A stretch of 64,000 bases of DNA from Xanthomonas sp. F10 (lineage in GTDB: Bacteria > Pseudomonadota > Gammaproteobacteria > Xanthomonadales > Xanthomonadaceae). The translations under genes and the position numbers were made by a program. Each line of letters starts with the position of its first letter. The stretch's first letter is position 1. Below, in pieces: positions 8,898 through 18,902 of this stretch. The notes beneath the pieces were generated by a model, which saw nothing but the letters and a program-made list of their open reading frames with translations, had not been told where the DNA came from and ran no database searches. The stretch covers positions 2,570,420 to 2,634,419 of the forward strand of contig NZ_JACHNP010000001.1 in the NCBI RefSeq assembly GCF_014206815.1, given 5' to 3'.

Positions 8898-10145
8898 ATG
8901 GCCGCCTCGCTCGCCCCACCTTCCCCGTCCGCTGCCGGGCGCACGCCGCTCGCGCTGTACGCGCTGACCGCCGGCGCCTTCGGCATCGGCACCACCGAAT
9001 TCGTGATCATGGGCCTGCTGCTGCAGGTCGCCGCTGACCTGCAGGTCAGCGTCCCCGCCGCCGGACTGCTGATCTCCGGCTATGCGCTGGGCGTGTTCCT
9101 CGGCGCGCCGCTGCTGACCGTGGCCAGCCGGCGCTGGCCGCGCAAGCGCGTGCTGCTGGCACTGATGCTCGTGTTCACTGTCGGCAACCTGGCCTGCGCC
9201 CTGGCGCCGAGCTATGCGGCGCTGATGGCGGCGCGGGTGGTGACCTCGCTGGCGCACGGCACCTTCTTCGGCGTCGGCGCGGTGGTCGCGACCACGCTGG
9301 TGCCGCCGCAGCGCAAGGCCTCGGCGATCTCGACCATGTTCACCGGCCTCACCGTCGCCACCCTGCTGGGGGTGCCGGCCGGCGCCTGGCTCGGCCTGCA
9401 GTACGGCTGGCGCGCCACGTTCTGGGCGGTGGCGGCGATCGGCGCGCTGGCCACCGTGGTGATCGCGGCGCTGGTGCCGGCCGACCGCGACGCCACGCCG
9501 GCGCCGCCGCTGCGCGAGGAGCTGCGCGCGGTCGGTCGCGCCCCGGTGCTGCTGGGCCTGGCGACGACGGTGCTGGGCTATGCCGGCGTGTTCGCCGTGT
9601 ACACCTACGTGCAGCCGCTGCTGACCCAGGTCACCGGGGTGGCCGACAGCGCGGTGTCGCCGCTGCTGCTGGTGTTCGGCGTGGGCATGATCGTCGGCAA
9701 CGTGCTCGGCGGGCGGCTGGCCGACCGCCGCCCGCGGCAGGCGCTGCCGCTGAGCCTGGGCGTGCTGGCCGTGGTGCTGGCGGCGCTGACCCTCGCCCTG
9801 CCCTCGGCGCCGGCGATGGCGCTGGGCATCGGCCTGCTGGGCGTGGCCGCGTTCGCCACGGTGGCGCCGCTGCAGGTGTGGGTACTGGGCAAGGCCGGCG
9901 AGGCCGGCCGGCATCTGGCCTCCAGCCTGAACATCGGTGCGTTCAACCTGGGCAATGCGCTGGGTGCCTGGCTCGGCGGCCTGGTGCTCGGCCATGGCGG
10001 CAGCCTGTCGCAGCTGCCATGGGTGGCGGCGCTGCTGACCCTGGCCGGACTGGCGGTGGCGCTGGGCGCGCTGCGGTTGTCGCCGGCCACCGCCACATCC
10101 GCGGCCGATACCGGCGCGGGCTGCGCCGCCGGCGGTGCCGCATGA
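8898..10145 (+). CDS. MFS transporter, DHA1 drug/arabinose efflux type
   Basis: Inner-membrane proton-coupled exporter of 415 residues. Twelve hydrophobic segments can be counted. The first helix reads GAFGIGTTEFVIMGLL, the hallmark of the AraJ/YdhP-like DHA1 exporters, and the loop after helix 2 (SRRWPRKRVLL) is the usual basic MFS loop A region. The ATG at 8898 is 25 bases after the purine-poor divergent promoter region; no other start precedes the first helix sensibly. The stop overlaps the next start as ATGA, so export and the following esterase are translationally coupled. The substrate is not predictable from the sequence. Confidence 0.88.
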   Translation: MAASLAPPSPSAAGRTPLALYALTAGAFGIGTTEFVIMGLLLQVAADLQVSVPAAGLLISGYALGVFLGAPLLTVASRRWPRKRVLLALMLVFTVGNLACALAPSYAALMAARVVTSLAHGTFFGVGAVVATTLVPPQRKASAISTMFTGLTVATLLGVPAGAWLGLQYGWRATFWAVAAIGALATVVIAALVPADRDATPAPPLREELRAVGRAPVLLGLATTVLGYAGVFAVYTYVQPLLTQVTGVADSAVSPLLLVFGVGMIVGNVLGGRLADRRPRQALPLSLGVLAVVLAALTLALPSAPAMALGIGLLGVAAFATVAPLQVWVLGKAGEAGRHLASSLNIGAFNLGNALGAWLGGLVLGHGGSLSQLPWVAALLTLAGLAVALGALRLSPATATSAADTGAGCAAGGAA

Positions 10146-11440
10146 GCCGGGCAATGGCAAAGGCCGCGCTGGCGACGGCGCTGCTGGGCACGCTTGCGCT
10201 GCCGGCCGGCGCGGCGCCGCGCGACTGGATCGCGACCTGGCAGGCCAGCCCGCAGCCGCTGTGGGGCGCGGACTTCCCGTTCCCGACGCAGACGCCGTTC
10301 CACCTGTGGCGGCAGACCGTGCGCCAGGTGGCGCGGGTCAGCCTCGGCGGCAACGAGGTGCGGGTGGAACTGAGCAACGCCTATGGCGATGCGCCGCTGC
10401 ACATCGGCGCCGCGTCGCTGGCGCTGGCCGGCGACGGCGCGGCGACCCTGCCCGGCTCGCAGCGGCCACTGCGCTTCGGCGGCAAGACCGAGGTGACCGT
10501 GCCGCCAGGCGCGCCGGTGCTCAGCGACCCGGTGGCGCTGCGCGTGCCGGACCTGGCCCGGCTCAGCATCAGCCTGTACCTGCCGCAGCCCACCGCGCCG
10601 TCCACCTTCCACTGGGAAGGCCTGCAGAGCGCGTGGCTGGCCGACGGCGAGCACACCGCCGACGCCACGTTGGCCGGCGCCAGCGCGCTGCCGGTGCGGC
10701 TGTTCGTGAGCGGCATCCAGGTGCGTCGCGCCGATGCCGTCGGCGCGGTGGTGGCGCTGGGCGACTCGATCACCGACGGCGCCGCCTCGACGCCGGGACA
10801 GGACCGGCGCTGGCCGGACCAGTTGGCCACGCGGCTGGCGGCGCAACGGGTGGCGGTCCTCAACGCCGGCATCTCCGGCGGCCGCGTGCTGCGCGACCGC
10901 ATGGGCCGCAACGCGCTGGCGCGGCTGGACCGCGACGTGCTGGCGCAGCCGGGCGTGGAGACCCTGATCCTGTTGCTGGGCATCAACGACATCAGTTGGT
11001 ACGCCACGCCGTTCGCGCCGGACGACGCACCCGTGTCGGCCGAGGAACTGATCGCCGGCTACCAACAACTGCTGCAGCGCGCGCAGGCGCGCGGCCTGCG
11101 GGTGATCGGCGCCACCCTCACACCGTTCGAGGGCGCGCTGCCCGACTCGCCGATCCCCGGCTACTACAGCCCGCAGAAGGACGCCGTGCGCCAGCAGGTC
11201 AACGCCTGGCTACGCGCCGATAACGGCTTCGACGCGATCCTGGATCTCGATGCGCTGCTGCGCGACCCCGCGCATCCCACGCGGCTGCGCGCGGACTTCG
11301 ACTCGGGCGATCACCTGCATCCCGGCGACGCCGGCTATGCGGCCATCGCCGAGGCCGCCGCGCAACTGCTGGGCGCCGACGCGCCCGCTGCACCGGCCAC
11401 GTCCGCGGCCGCCACCTCCGCCAGCGCCGCCGCGCGCTGA
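10142..11440 (+). CDS. Exported GDSL/SGNH esterase
   Basis: Secreted hydrolase of 432 residues with a signal peptide (ALLGTLALPAGA, cleaved near APRDW). The SGNH blocks are in order: nucleophile Ser209 in GDSITDG, the block II glycine in NAGISGGRVL, Asn in GINDI, and the catalytic pair D390-x-x-H393 in GDHLHPGDAGY. The first 200 residues form an all-beta-looking N-terminal domain (VRQVARVSLGGNEVRVELSNAYG) typical of the longer, xylan- or polysaccharide-acting SGNH esterases. It overlaps the MFS stop by 4 bases. The tail is an Ala/Thr/Ser-rich low-complexity segment. The substrate, an ester of a polysaccharide or small molecule, is an inference. Confidence 0.85.
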   Translation: MSRAMAKAALATALLGTLALPAGAAPRDWIATWQASPQPLWGADFPFPTQTPFHLWRQTVRQVARVSLGGNEVRVELSNAYGDAPLHIGAASLALAGDGAATLPGSQRPLRFGGKTEVTVPPGAPVLSDPVALRVPDLARLSISLYLPQPTAPSTFHWEGLQSAWLADGEHTADATLAGASALPVRLFVSGIQVRRADAVGAVVALGDSITDGAASTPGQDRRWPDQLATRLAAQRVAVLNAGISGGRVLRDRMGRNALARLDRDVLAQPGVETLILLLGINDISWYATPFAPDDAPVSAEELIAGYQQLLQRAQARGLRVIGATLTPFEGALPDSPIPGYYSPQKDAVRQQVNAWLRADNGFDAILDLDALLRDPAHPTRLRADFDSGDHLHPGDAGYAAIAEAAAQLLGADAPAAPATSAAATSASAAAR

Positions 11441-11473
11441 CCTGCCTCCCCTTCCCACCATCAGGAGTTCACC

Positions 11474-12508
11474 ATGGAATACCGTCATCTCGGCGCATCC
11501 GGCTTCAAGGTCCCGGTGCTCAGCTTCGGTACCGGCACCTTCGCCGGCACCAACCCCTTCTTCGCCGCCTGGGGTAATTCGGACGTGGATCAGGCGCGGC
11601 GCCTGATCGACATCTGCCTGGAGGCCGGCGTCACCCTGTTCGACAGCGCCGATGTCTACTCCAGCGGCGCCGCCGAATCGGTGCTGGGCGCAGCGATCAA
11701 GGGCCGCCGCGACCAGGTGCTGCTCTCGACCAAGGCCGGCTTCCGCTTCGACCGCGAGGCGCCCAACAGCGTCGGCTCCTCGCGCTTCCATTTGATTCGC
11801 GCAGTGGAGACGGCGCTGACCCGCCTGGGCACCGACTACCTCGACCTGTTCCAGCTGCACGGCTTCGACGCGCGCACGCCGGTGGAGGAAACCCTGTCCA
11901 CGCTCGACGACCTGGTGCGTGCCGGCAAGATCCGCTACCTGGGCGTGTCCAACTTCTCCGGCTGGCAACTGATGAAATCGCTGGCGGCAGCCGACCGCCA
12001 TGGCTGGTCGCGCTATGTCGCGCACCAGGCCTATTACTCGCTGATCGGCCGCGACTACGAAGAGGAACTGATGCCGCTGGGCCTGGACCAGGGCGTGGGC
12101 GCGCTGGTGTGGAGCCCGCTGGGCTGGGGCCGGCTGACCGGCAAGCTGCGCCGCGGCCAGCCGCTGCCGGACAGCAGCCGCCTGCACGACAAGGCGGTCA
12201 CCGAGGCCGGCCCGCCGGTGCAGGAAGAGCACCTGTACCGCGTGATCGACGCGCTCGAGGCGATCGCCGCCGAGACCGGCAAGAGCGTGCCGCAGATCGC
12301 GCTGAACTGGCTGCTGCAGCGGCCGACGGTCAGCAGCGTGATCATCGGCGCACGGACCGAGGAGCAGTTGCGGCAGAATCTGGGAGCGGTCGGCTGGACG
12401 CTCGATGCCGCCCACGTGCAACAGCTGGATGCGGCCAGCGCAGCGGTACCGGCGTATCCGTACTGGCACCAGCGCGGCTTCGCCGAGCGCAATCCGCGGC
12501 CGGTCTGA
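11474..12508 (+). CDS. Aldo/keto reductase
   Basis: NADPH-dependent cytoplasmic oxidoreductase of 344 residues with a TIM-barrel layout. The catalytic tetrad is readable: Asp57 and Tyr62 in DSADVYSSG, Lys87 in LSTKAGF, and His129 in FQLHGFDA. The sequence resembles the AKR branch containing YajO/YghZ-like enzymes (EYRHLGASGFKVPVLSFGTGTF, then RYLGVSNFSGWQL). An AGGAG ribosome-binding site precedes the ATG by 7 bases. It lies 33 bases after the esterase and 42 bases before a quinone-reductase-like gene, in what looks like a LysR-controlled detoxification operon. The physiological carbonyl substrate is unknown. Confidence 0.9.
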   Translation: MEYRHLGASGFKVPVLSFGTGTFAGTNPFFAAWGNSDVDQARRLIDICLEAGVTLFDSADVYSSGAAESVLGAAIKGRRDQVLLSTKAGFRFDREAPNSVGSSRFHLIRAVETALTRLGTDYLDLFQLHGFDARTPVEETLSTLDDLVRAGKIRYLGVSNFSGWQLMKSLAAADRHGWSRYVAHQAYYSLIGRDYEEELMPLGLDQGVGALVWSPLGWGRLTGKLRRGQPLPDSSRLHDKAVTEAGPPVQEEHLYRVIDALEAIAAETGKSVPQIALNWLLQRPTVSSVIIGARTEEQLRQNLGAVGWTLDAAHVQQLDAASAAVPAYPYWHQRGFAERNPRPV

Positions 12509-12550
12509 GCCGCGGCCGTGCCCTCCTTTCCCTCACGTCCAGGAGCCTCC

Positions 12551-13573
12551 ATGAAAGCGGTCGCCACCCTCCACCCCCTGCCGATCGACGATCCCCAGTC
12601 GCTGCACGACCTCGACCTGCCGACGCCGCCCGCGCCCGGCGGCCACGACCTGCTGGTGCGGGTGGAGGCGGTCTCGGTCAACCCGGTGGACACCAAGGTC
12701 CGCGCCAAGGGCGCGCCCGACGGCCAGCCCAAGGTGCTGGGCTATGACGCCGCCGGCGTGGTCGAGGCGGTCGGCCCCGACGTCGACGGCTTAGAACCGG
12801 GCGACGAGGTCTACTACGCCGGCGACATCACCCGCGCCGGCAGCAACGCGCAGTACCAATTGGTGGATGCGCGCATCGTCGCGCGCAGGCCCTCCACGCT
12901 GGACTTCGCCCAGGCCGCGGCGCTGCCGCTGACCACCCTCACCGCCTGGGAACTGCTGTTCCAGCGCATGCCGTTCGACTTCGACGACGAACACAACCGC
13001 GGCCGCCGCCTGCTGGTGATCGGCGGTGCCGGCGGGGTCGGCTCGATCGCGATCCAGCTGGCGCGGCATGCCGGCTTCGAGGTGATCGCCACCGCCTCGC
13101 GCCCGCAGACCCGCGACTGGTGCCTGCAACTCGGCGCGCACCATGTGATCGACCATCGCCAGGAGCTGGCGCCGCAGCTGCAGGCGCTGGGCATCGACCA
13201 GGTGGACGCGGCGCTGAACCTGGCCGACACCGACCGCTACTGGCAGGCGCTGGGCGAACTGCTGGCGCCGCAGGGCCACGTCGGGCTGATCGTCGAACCG
13301 AGCAGCCCGCTGCACATCGGCGACCCGTACAAGGCCAAGTGCATCGGCATCCACTGGGAAATGATGTTCGCGCGTGCCCGTTTCCGCACCGGGGACATGA
13401 TCGAACAGCACCGCATCCTGGCGCGCACCGCCAGCCTGGTGGACGCAGGCGAACTGCGCACCACCCTGACCGAGACACTGAGCCCGATCAACGCCGCCAC
13501 CCTGCGCGAGGCGCACCGCCGCCTGGAGTCGGGCAGCACCATCGGCAAACTGGCGCTGGTCGGCTGGGGCTGA
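12551..13573 (+). CDS. Zinc-type alcohol dehydrogenase-like / quinone oxidoreductase
   Basis: Medium-chain dehydrogenase/reductase of 340 residues. The N-terminal GroES-like fold (VRVEAVSVNPVDTKVRAKG) and the Rossmann fold (LLVIGGAGGVGSIAIQLARHAG) are clear. The structural-zinc cysteine cluster of true alcohol dehydrogenases is missing, which places it with the quinone-oxidoreductase-like ZADH branch. The start at 12551 has AGGAGCCTCC directly upstream; a longer in-frame start at 12518 lacks a good site. It is probably NADPH-dependent and cotranscribed with the preceding aldo/keto reductase. The activity on a particular enone or quinone is inferred. Confidence 0.87.
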   Translation: MKAVATLHPLPIDDPQSLHDLDLPTPPAPGGHDLLVRVEAVSVNPVDTKVRAKGAPDGQPKVLGYDAAGVVEAVGPDVDGLEPGDEVYYAGDITRAGSNAQYQLVDARIVARRPSTLDFAQAAALPLTTLTAWELLFQRMPFDFDDEHNRGRRLLVIGGAGGVGSIAIQLARHAGFEVIATASRPQTRDWCLQLGAHHVIDHRQELAPQLQALGIDQVDAALNLADTDRYWQALGELLAPQGHVGLIVEPSSPLHIGDPYKAKCIGIHWEMMFARARFRTGDMIEQHRILARTASLVDAGELRTTLTETLSPINAATLREAHRRLESGSTIGKLALVGWG

Positions 13574-13659
13574 GCGGCGGCGCAGCGATCGAAACGTTGA
13601 CGCGATCGCCCCGCATTGCGCGCGGCGGTCGTAGGCTGTACATGACCGTGACCCGGTAG

Positions 13660-13985
13660 TTCTGCTGTTGCCGTTGTTGTTGTTATTGCTGTCGCTGTTG
13701 CTACAGCTCTTGCCTCGGCCTTTGCTGTGCTTTTGATCTACAGGGCCCCCTCGGCGCGGCAGACATGGCGGGCGAGTACCCGAAGGGCGACGCGCAGGAT
13801 GCGCGTCGTTTTCCGCCGGCACATGGATGTGCCGTCGGAAAATGCCCGACTTGGCTGCGAACCCGGAGCGCGATAGCGCGGAGGGCGCGCTGCGGGGTGT
13901 GCTTTCTTTTGGTTACTTTTCTTTGCACAAGCAAAGAAAAGTAACCCGCGCCAGCGGAAGCTGTTGCTCTTGCTTTTAAGCGTCA
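13660..13985. repeat. Composite intergenic repeat with three hairpins
   Basis: This 522-base gap holds no convincing gene. It opens with a GTT/GCT-rich low-complexity stretch (about 13660-13735). Three dyads follow: GCGC-N5-GCGC near 13791-13803; 16-base arms with one mismatch at 13809-13824 and 13827-13842; and perfect 16-base arms GGTTACTTTTCTTTGC at 13911-13926 and its complement at 13931-13946 around a 4-base loop. The last motif resembles a repeat seen many times in Xanthomonadaceae genomes. Short minus-strand frames of 77-103 codons cross it; their Arg/Pro/Ala-rich products look like translations of the repeat rather than real proteins. Confidence 0.65.
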
Positions 13986-14044
13986 TGCTTCAAAATCCCA
14001 GAGCGATGTAAAGGCGGCTTAAGGCAACGTCCCTCTTGCCGTAG

Positions 14045-16144
<2,100 letters not shown>

Positions 16145-16229
16145 GGCGCGCCTCGCGCTGGCCGTCGGGAGACAGCCGGCCAGGGCAGCGGACTTGGTGC
16201 TGTCGCATCGCGCCGCTATAAGCCTGTGC

Positions 16230-17561
16230 ATGCCGCATCCCTCGCCCTTGCCCGCCCTGCCCCGCCTGCCACAAGCGGCGCTGGCGGCGTATGCCGGCGC
16301 GCATTTCGGCAAGAGCCTGCTGTGGTACGCGGGCGAATTGCTGCTGATCTATTCGCTGACCGAACACGCCGGCCTGCGCGCGATCGCGGCCGGCGTGGTG
16401 CTGGCGCTGGGCCTGCTGCTCAGCGCCGCGATCGGCCTTGGCGCCGGCTGGGGCCTGCGCCGGCGCCTGCGCGACGTGCGCAGCGCCGGGCGCCTGCAAT
16501 GGCACGGCCTGGCCGCCGCGGCGCTGGCGCTGCTGCTGGTGTTCGCCGCGCCCTTGCTGCCGTCGCCGTGGCGGCTGGGCTACGTGCTGGCGGTGAGCCT
16601 GCTGTTCCGGCTGGCCTACGCCGCCTGCGACGTGGCCCAGAACACCTTACTGAGCCTGGCGCAGTGGCCCTGGCGCGGCCATGACGGCGCCAGCGCCTTG
16701 CGCCTGGCCGGCAGCGGCGCCGCGGCGTTGCTGATCAGCAGCGTGGTCGGCGCGGTGCTGGCGCGCGGCGCCGACGGCGGAAGCCTGGCGCTGCAGGCCA
16801 GCGCGGTGCTGGCGGCCGTGGCGATGCTGTGCGCCTGGCAGTTGCAGCGCGTGATGCGCCGCCCCACCGTCGCCCACCCGACACCGGCCGACACCACGGC
16901 CGTGGCCTCGACCGACACGGCGCCCTCCTGGCGCGCGATTCCCTGGCAGCCGCTGGCGCTGATCGCGGCGGTGTCGCTGACCCTGCCTGCGTTCACCAAG
17001 CTCGCCCCGTACGTGGCCGCGTACGGCCTGCTCTCGCCCGGCTGGGGCAGTGCGGTGTTGATCGCCTATGCGCTCGGCACGGTGCTGGTGCAGCCGCTGG
17101 CCGCGCGTTGGGGCCGGCAGCGCAGGCCGGCGCAACGGCTGGCCTGGCTCGGTGGTGCCCTGCTGCTGTGCGCGCCGCTGTTCGCGCTGGCGTTGCCGGC
17201 GCAGCCGCTGCTGAGCCTGGCGGCGGCGGCCTGTATCGGCGCCATCGGCGGCAGCGGCGGACAACTGGTGTGGGCCTGGCATGCGCAGTGCACCGCGACC
17301 CGCGCGGTCGCCGAGCACGCGCTGTGCTTTGCCGCACTGACCGCCGCCGCGCAGGTCGCGCTGGCCGCGGGGGTGGTGCTGATCGGCCTGCTGCTGGATG
17401 CGCTGGCCTACCGCGACGGGCACTGCACCCTGCTGTGCTGGGCGATGGCCGCGGGCCCGCTGCTGTGCGGGGCGTTGTGCCTGCTGCTGGCGCTGCTCAC
17501 CGGGCGCCACCGGTCGCTCCCGCTCGGCGTCGGCGTGGCGACGAGCGCCAACGGCGCTTGA
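16230..17561 (+). CDS. MFS permease
   Basis: Inner-membrane protein of 443 residues with about 12 hydrophobic helices split by a polar central loop near residues 205-225 (MRRPTVAHPTPADT). The pattern is that of a major facilitator; the first helix region FGKSLLWYAGELLLIYSLTEHAG is reminiscent of sugar-cation symporter-like (GPH/MelB) permeases. The ATG at 16230 was chosen because it directly precedes the hydrophobic region; an in-frame GTG/ATG at 16194 would add 12 residues. It lies 85 bases after fadH and is convergent with the ROK regulator. I cannot name the substrate. Confidence 0.72.
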   Translation: MPHPSPLPALPRLPQAALAAYAGAHFGKSLLWYAGELLLIYSLTEHAGLRAIAAGVVLALGLLLSAAIGLGAGWGLRRRLRDVRSAGRLQWHGLAAAALALLLVFAAPLLPSPWRLGYVLAVSLLFRLAYAACDVAQNTLLSLAQWPWRGHDGASALRLAGSGAAALLISSVVGAVLARGADGGSLALQASAVLAAVAMLCAWQLQRVMRRPTVAHPTPADTTAVASTDTAPSWRAIPWQPLALIAAVSLTLPAFTKLAPYVAAYGLLSPGWGSAVLIAYALGTVLVQPLAARWGRQRRPAQRLAWLGGALLLCAPLFALALPAQPLLSLAAAACIGAIGGSGGQLVWAWHAQCTATRAVAEHALCFAALTAAAQVALAAGVVLIGLLLDALAYRDGHCTLLCWAMAAGPLLCGALCLLLALLTGRHRSLPLGVGVATSANGA

Positions 17562-17671
17562 GGCGCCGTGGCCCGGCCGGCGCGCTCGCGCGGGCGACGT
17601 CGCCGCGATGCAAGGCGCTCCGTGCCCTGGCTTGAACGCAGCGCGACGCGCCGCGCCCGACCGTGCTCATC

Positions 17672-18793
17672 TCAGGCGAAGAACGCCTGCTGCAGCGGCA
17701 TCAGCGCCGCGCCCAGGGTCACCGCATCGCCGACGGTGCGGCCGATGCACAACTGCGGCAGCGGCGGCGCCAGGCCATGCCGGTTGGGCGCGCGCGGGAT
17801 GCAGATGCGCTCGACCAGGCGCGCGCCGATCGCGGCGGGCAGGCGGCCGCCGATCACGATCGCCTGCGGATCCAGCGCATAGGCCAGGTAGGCGCACAGC
17901 TGCGAGAACGGCGCTTCGGCCATGTCCAGCCAGGCGTCCACGCCCGGGGTGTGCGCGTCGATCGCGCCGAGCATCTGCTCCACCCCGGCATAGTCATGGC
18001 CGGCGGCACGCACCAGCGACAACAACGCGTCCAGATTCGGATAGGCCATGCCGCCGACGGTCCAGATGCCGCCGAACTCGCCGGCGTTGCCGCGGTGGCC
18101 GCGGAACAGCCGGCCATCGGCGATGATGCCGCCGCCGAAGCCGTTGGTCAGATGCAGGTAGACGAAGTCGCGGCAGTCGCGGCCGACCCCGTACAGACTC
18201 TCGGCCACCGCCGCCGCCGCGCCATCGTTCTCCACCGTGACCGCGCAGCCCAGCGCCTCTTCCAGGATCGGCACCAGGTCCACCTGGGTCCAGTCCTCCA
18301 GCGCCGGCGGCCCGGCCATCTGCCGGCCCTGGCCGGTGAAGAACGCCGAGATCGCCGCGCCCACGCCCACCACCCGCGCCGGGTCCACTCCGGTCTCGGC
18401 CAGTAGTTCGACGCGAAACCGCTGCAACTGCGCCAGCACCGGCGCGCGGCGCATGTCGGCCAGGCCGATGCGGCGCTGGCCACGCACGTTGCCGGCGAAA
18501 TCCACCAGCGCCAGCGCCACCACGTCGCCCATCAGGCCGATGCCGAAGGCGTAGGCGTAGTCCGGCGCCAAGCGCACGTCGACGCTGGGATTGCCGCGGC
18601 CTTCGGCGGCGCGGGCGCTGAGCTGGACCATGCGGTCCTGCACGAAGCCCTGCAGCAGGCGCGCCACGGTGGGCTGCGACAGAGCCAGGTCGCGGCTCAG
18701 CGCCGCCTGGGTCTGCACCCCGGTCTTGAACACGCGGTCGAGCAACTGGCGGCCGCCGGCGCTCACGCGTGGCGGGAAATCGGGATGGGGCAT
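17672..18793 (-). CDS. ROK-family transcriptional regulator
   Basis: NagC/Mlc/XylR-like regulator of 373 residues. The first 70 residues form a winged helix-turn-helix (LLDRVFKTGVQTQAALSRDLALSQPTVARLLQGFV). The rest is a sugar-kinase-like effector domain with VENDGAAAAVAE and the ROK signature YLHLTNGFGGGIIADGRLFRGHRGNAGEFGG. The ATP-binding DxGGT motif is replaced (LVDFAGNV), and the zinc-binding cysteine cluster of many ROK proteins is absent, so it is a regulator rather than a kinase. The ATG at 18793 is the last good start before the HTH. It is divergent from a TonB receptor gene and probably controls it in response to a sugar or sugar phosphate (inference). Confidence 0.87.
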   Translation of the reverse strand: MPHPDFPPRVSAGGRQLLDRVFKTGVQTQAALSRDLALSQPTVARLLQGFVQDRMVQLSARAAEGRGNPSVDVRLAPDYAYAFGIGLMGDVVALALVDFAGNVRGQRRIGLADMRRAPVLAQLQRFRVELLAETGVDPARVVGVGAAISAFFTGQGRQMAGPPALEDWTQVDLVPILEEALGCAVTVENDGAAAAVAESLYGVGRDCRDFVYLHLTNGFGGGIIADGRLFRGHRGNAGEFGGIWTVGGMAYPNLDALLSLVRAAGHDYAGVEQMLGAIDAHTPGVDAWLDMAEAPFSQLCAYLAYALDPQAIVIGGRLPAAIGARLVERICIPRAPNRHGLAPPLPQLCIGRTVGDAVTLGAALMPLQQAFFA

Positions 18794-18874
18794 AGGCGGA
18801 CAAAGCGTGATGGATGCACGAACGCCACAACCTACCATGCGGACATAGAAGTTTCATACATGATAAATAGTATT

Positions 18875-18898
18875 ACCCCCACATTCTTTTATGGGGGT
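18875..18898 (+). promoter_or_regulatory. Possible Shine-Dalgarno-masking hairpin of the TonB receptor mRNA
   Basis: ACCCCC (18875-18880) is perfectly complementary to GGGGGT (18893-18898), which is the ribosome-binding site of the receptor start at 18903. With a 12-base AU-rich loop this would form a 6-base-pair, five-GC stem covering the Shine-Dalgarno. Only base complementarity is seen; regulation is inferred. Confidence 0.4.
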
Positions 18899-18902
18899 CT
18901 TC

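Noticed and set aside
13701..13986. Short minus-strand proteins of 77-103 residues
   Set aside because: They lie entirely in the composite repeat, lack a convincing ribosome-binding site, and look like translated repeat.
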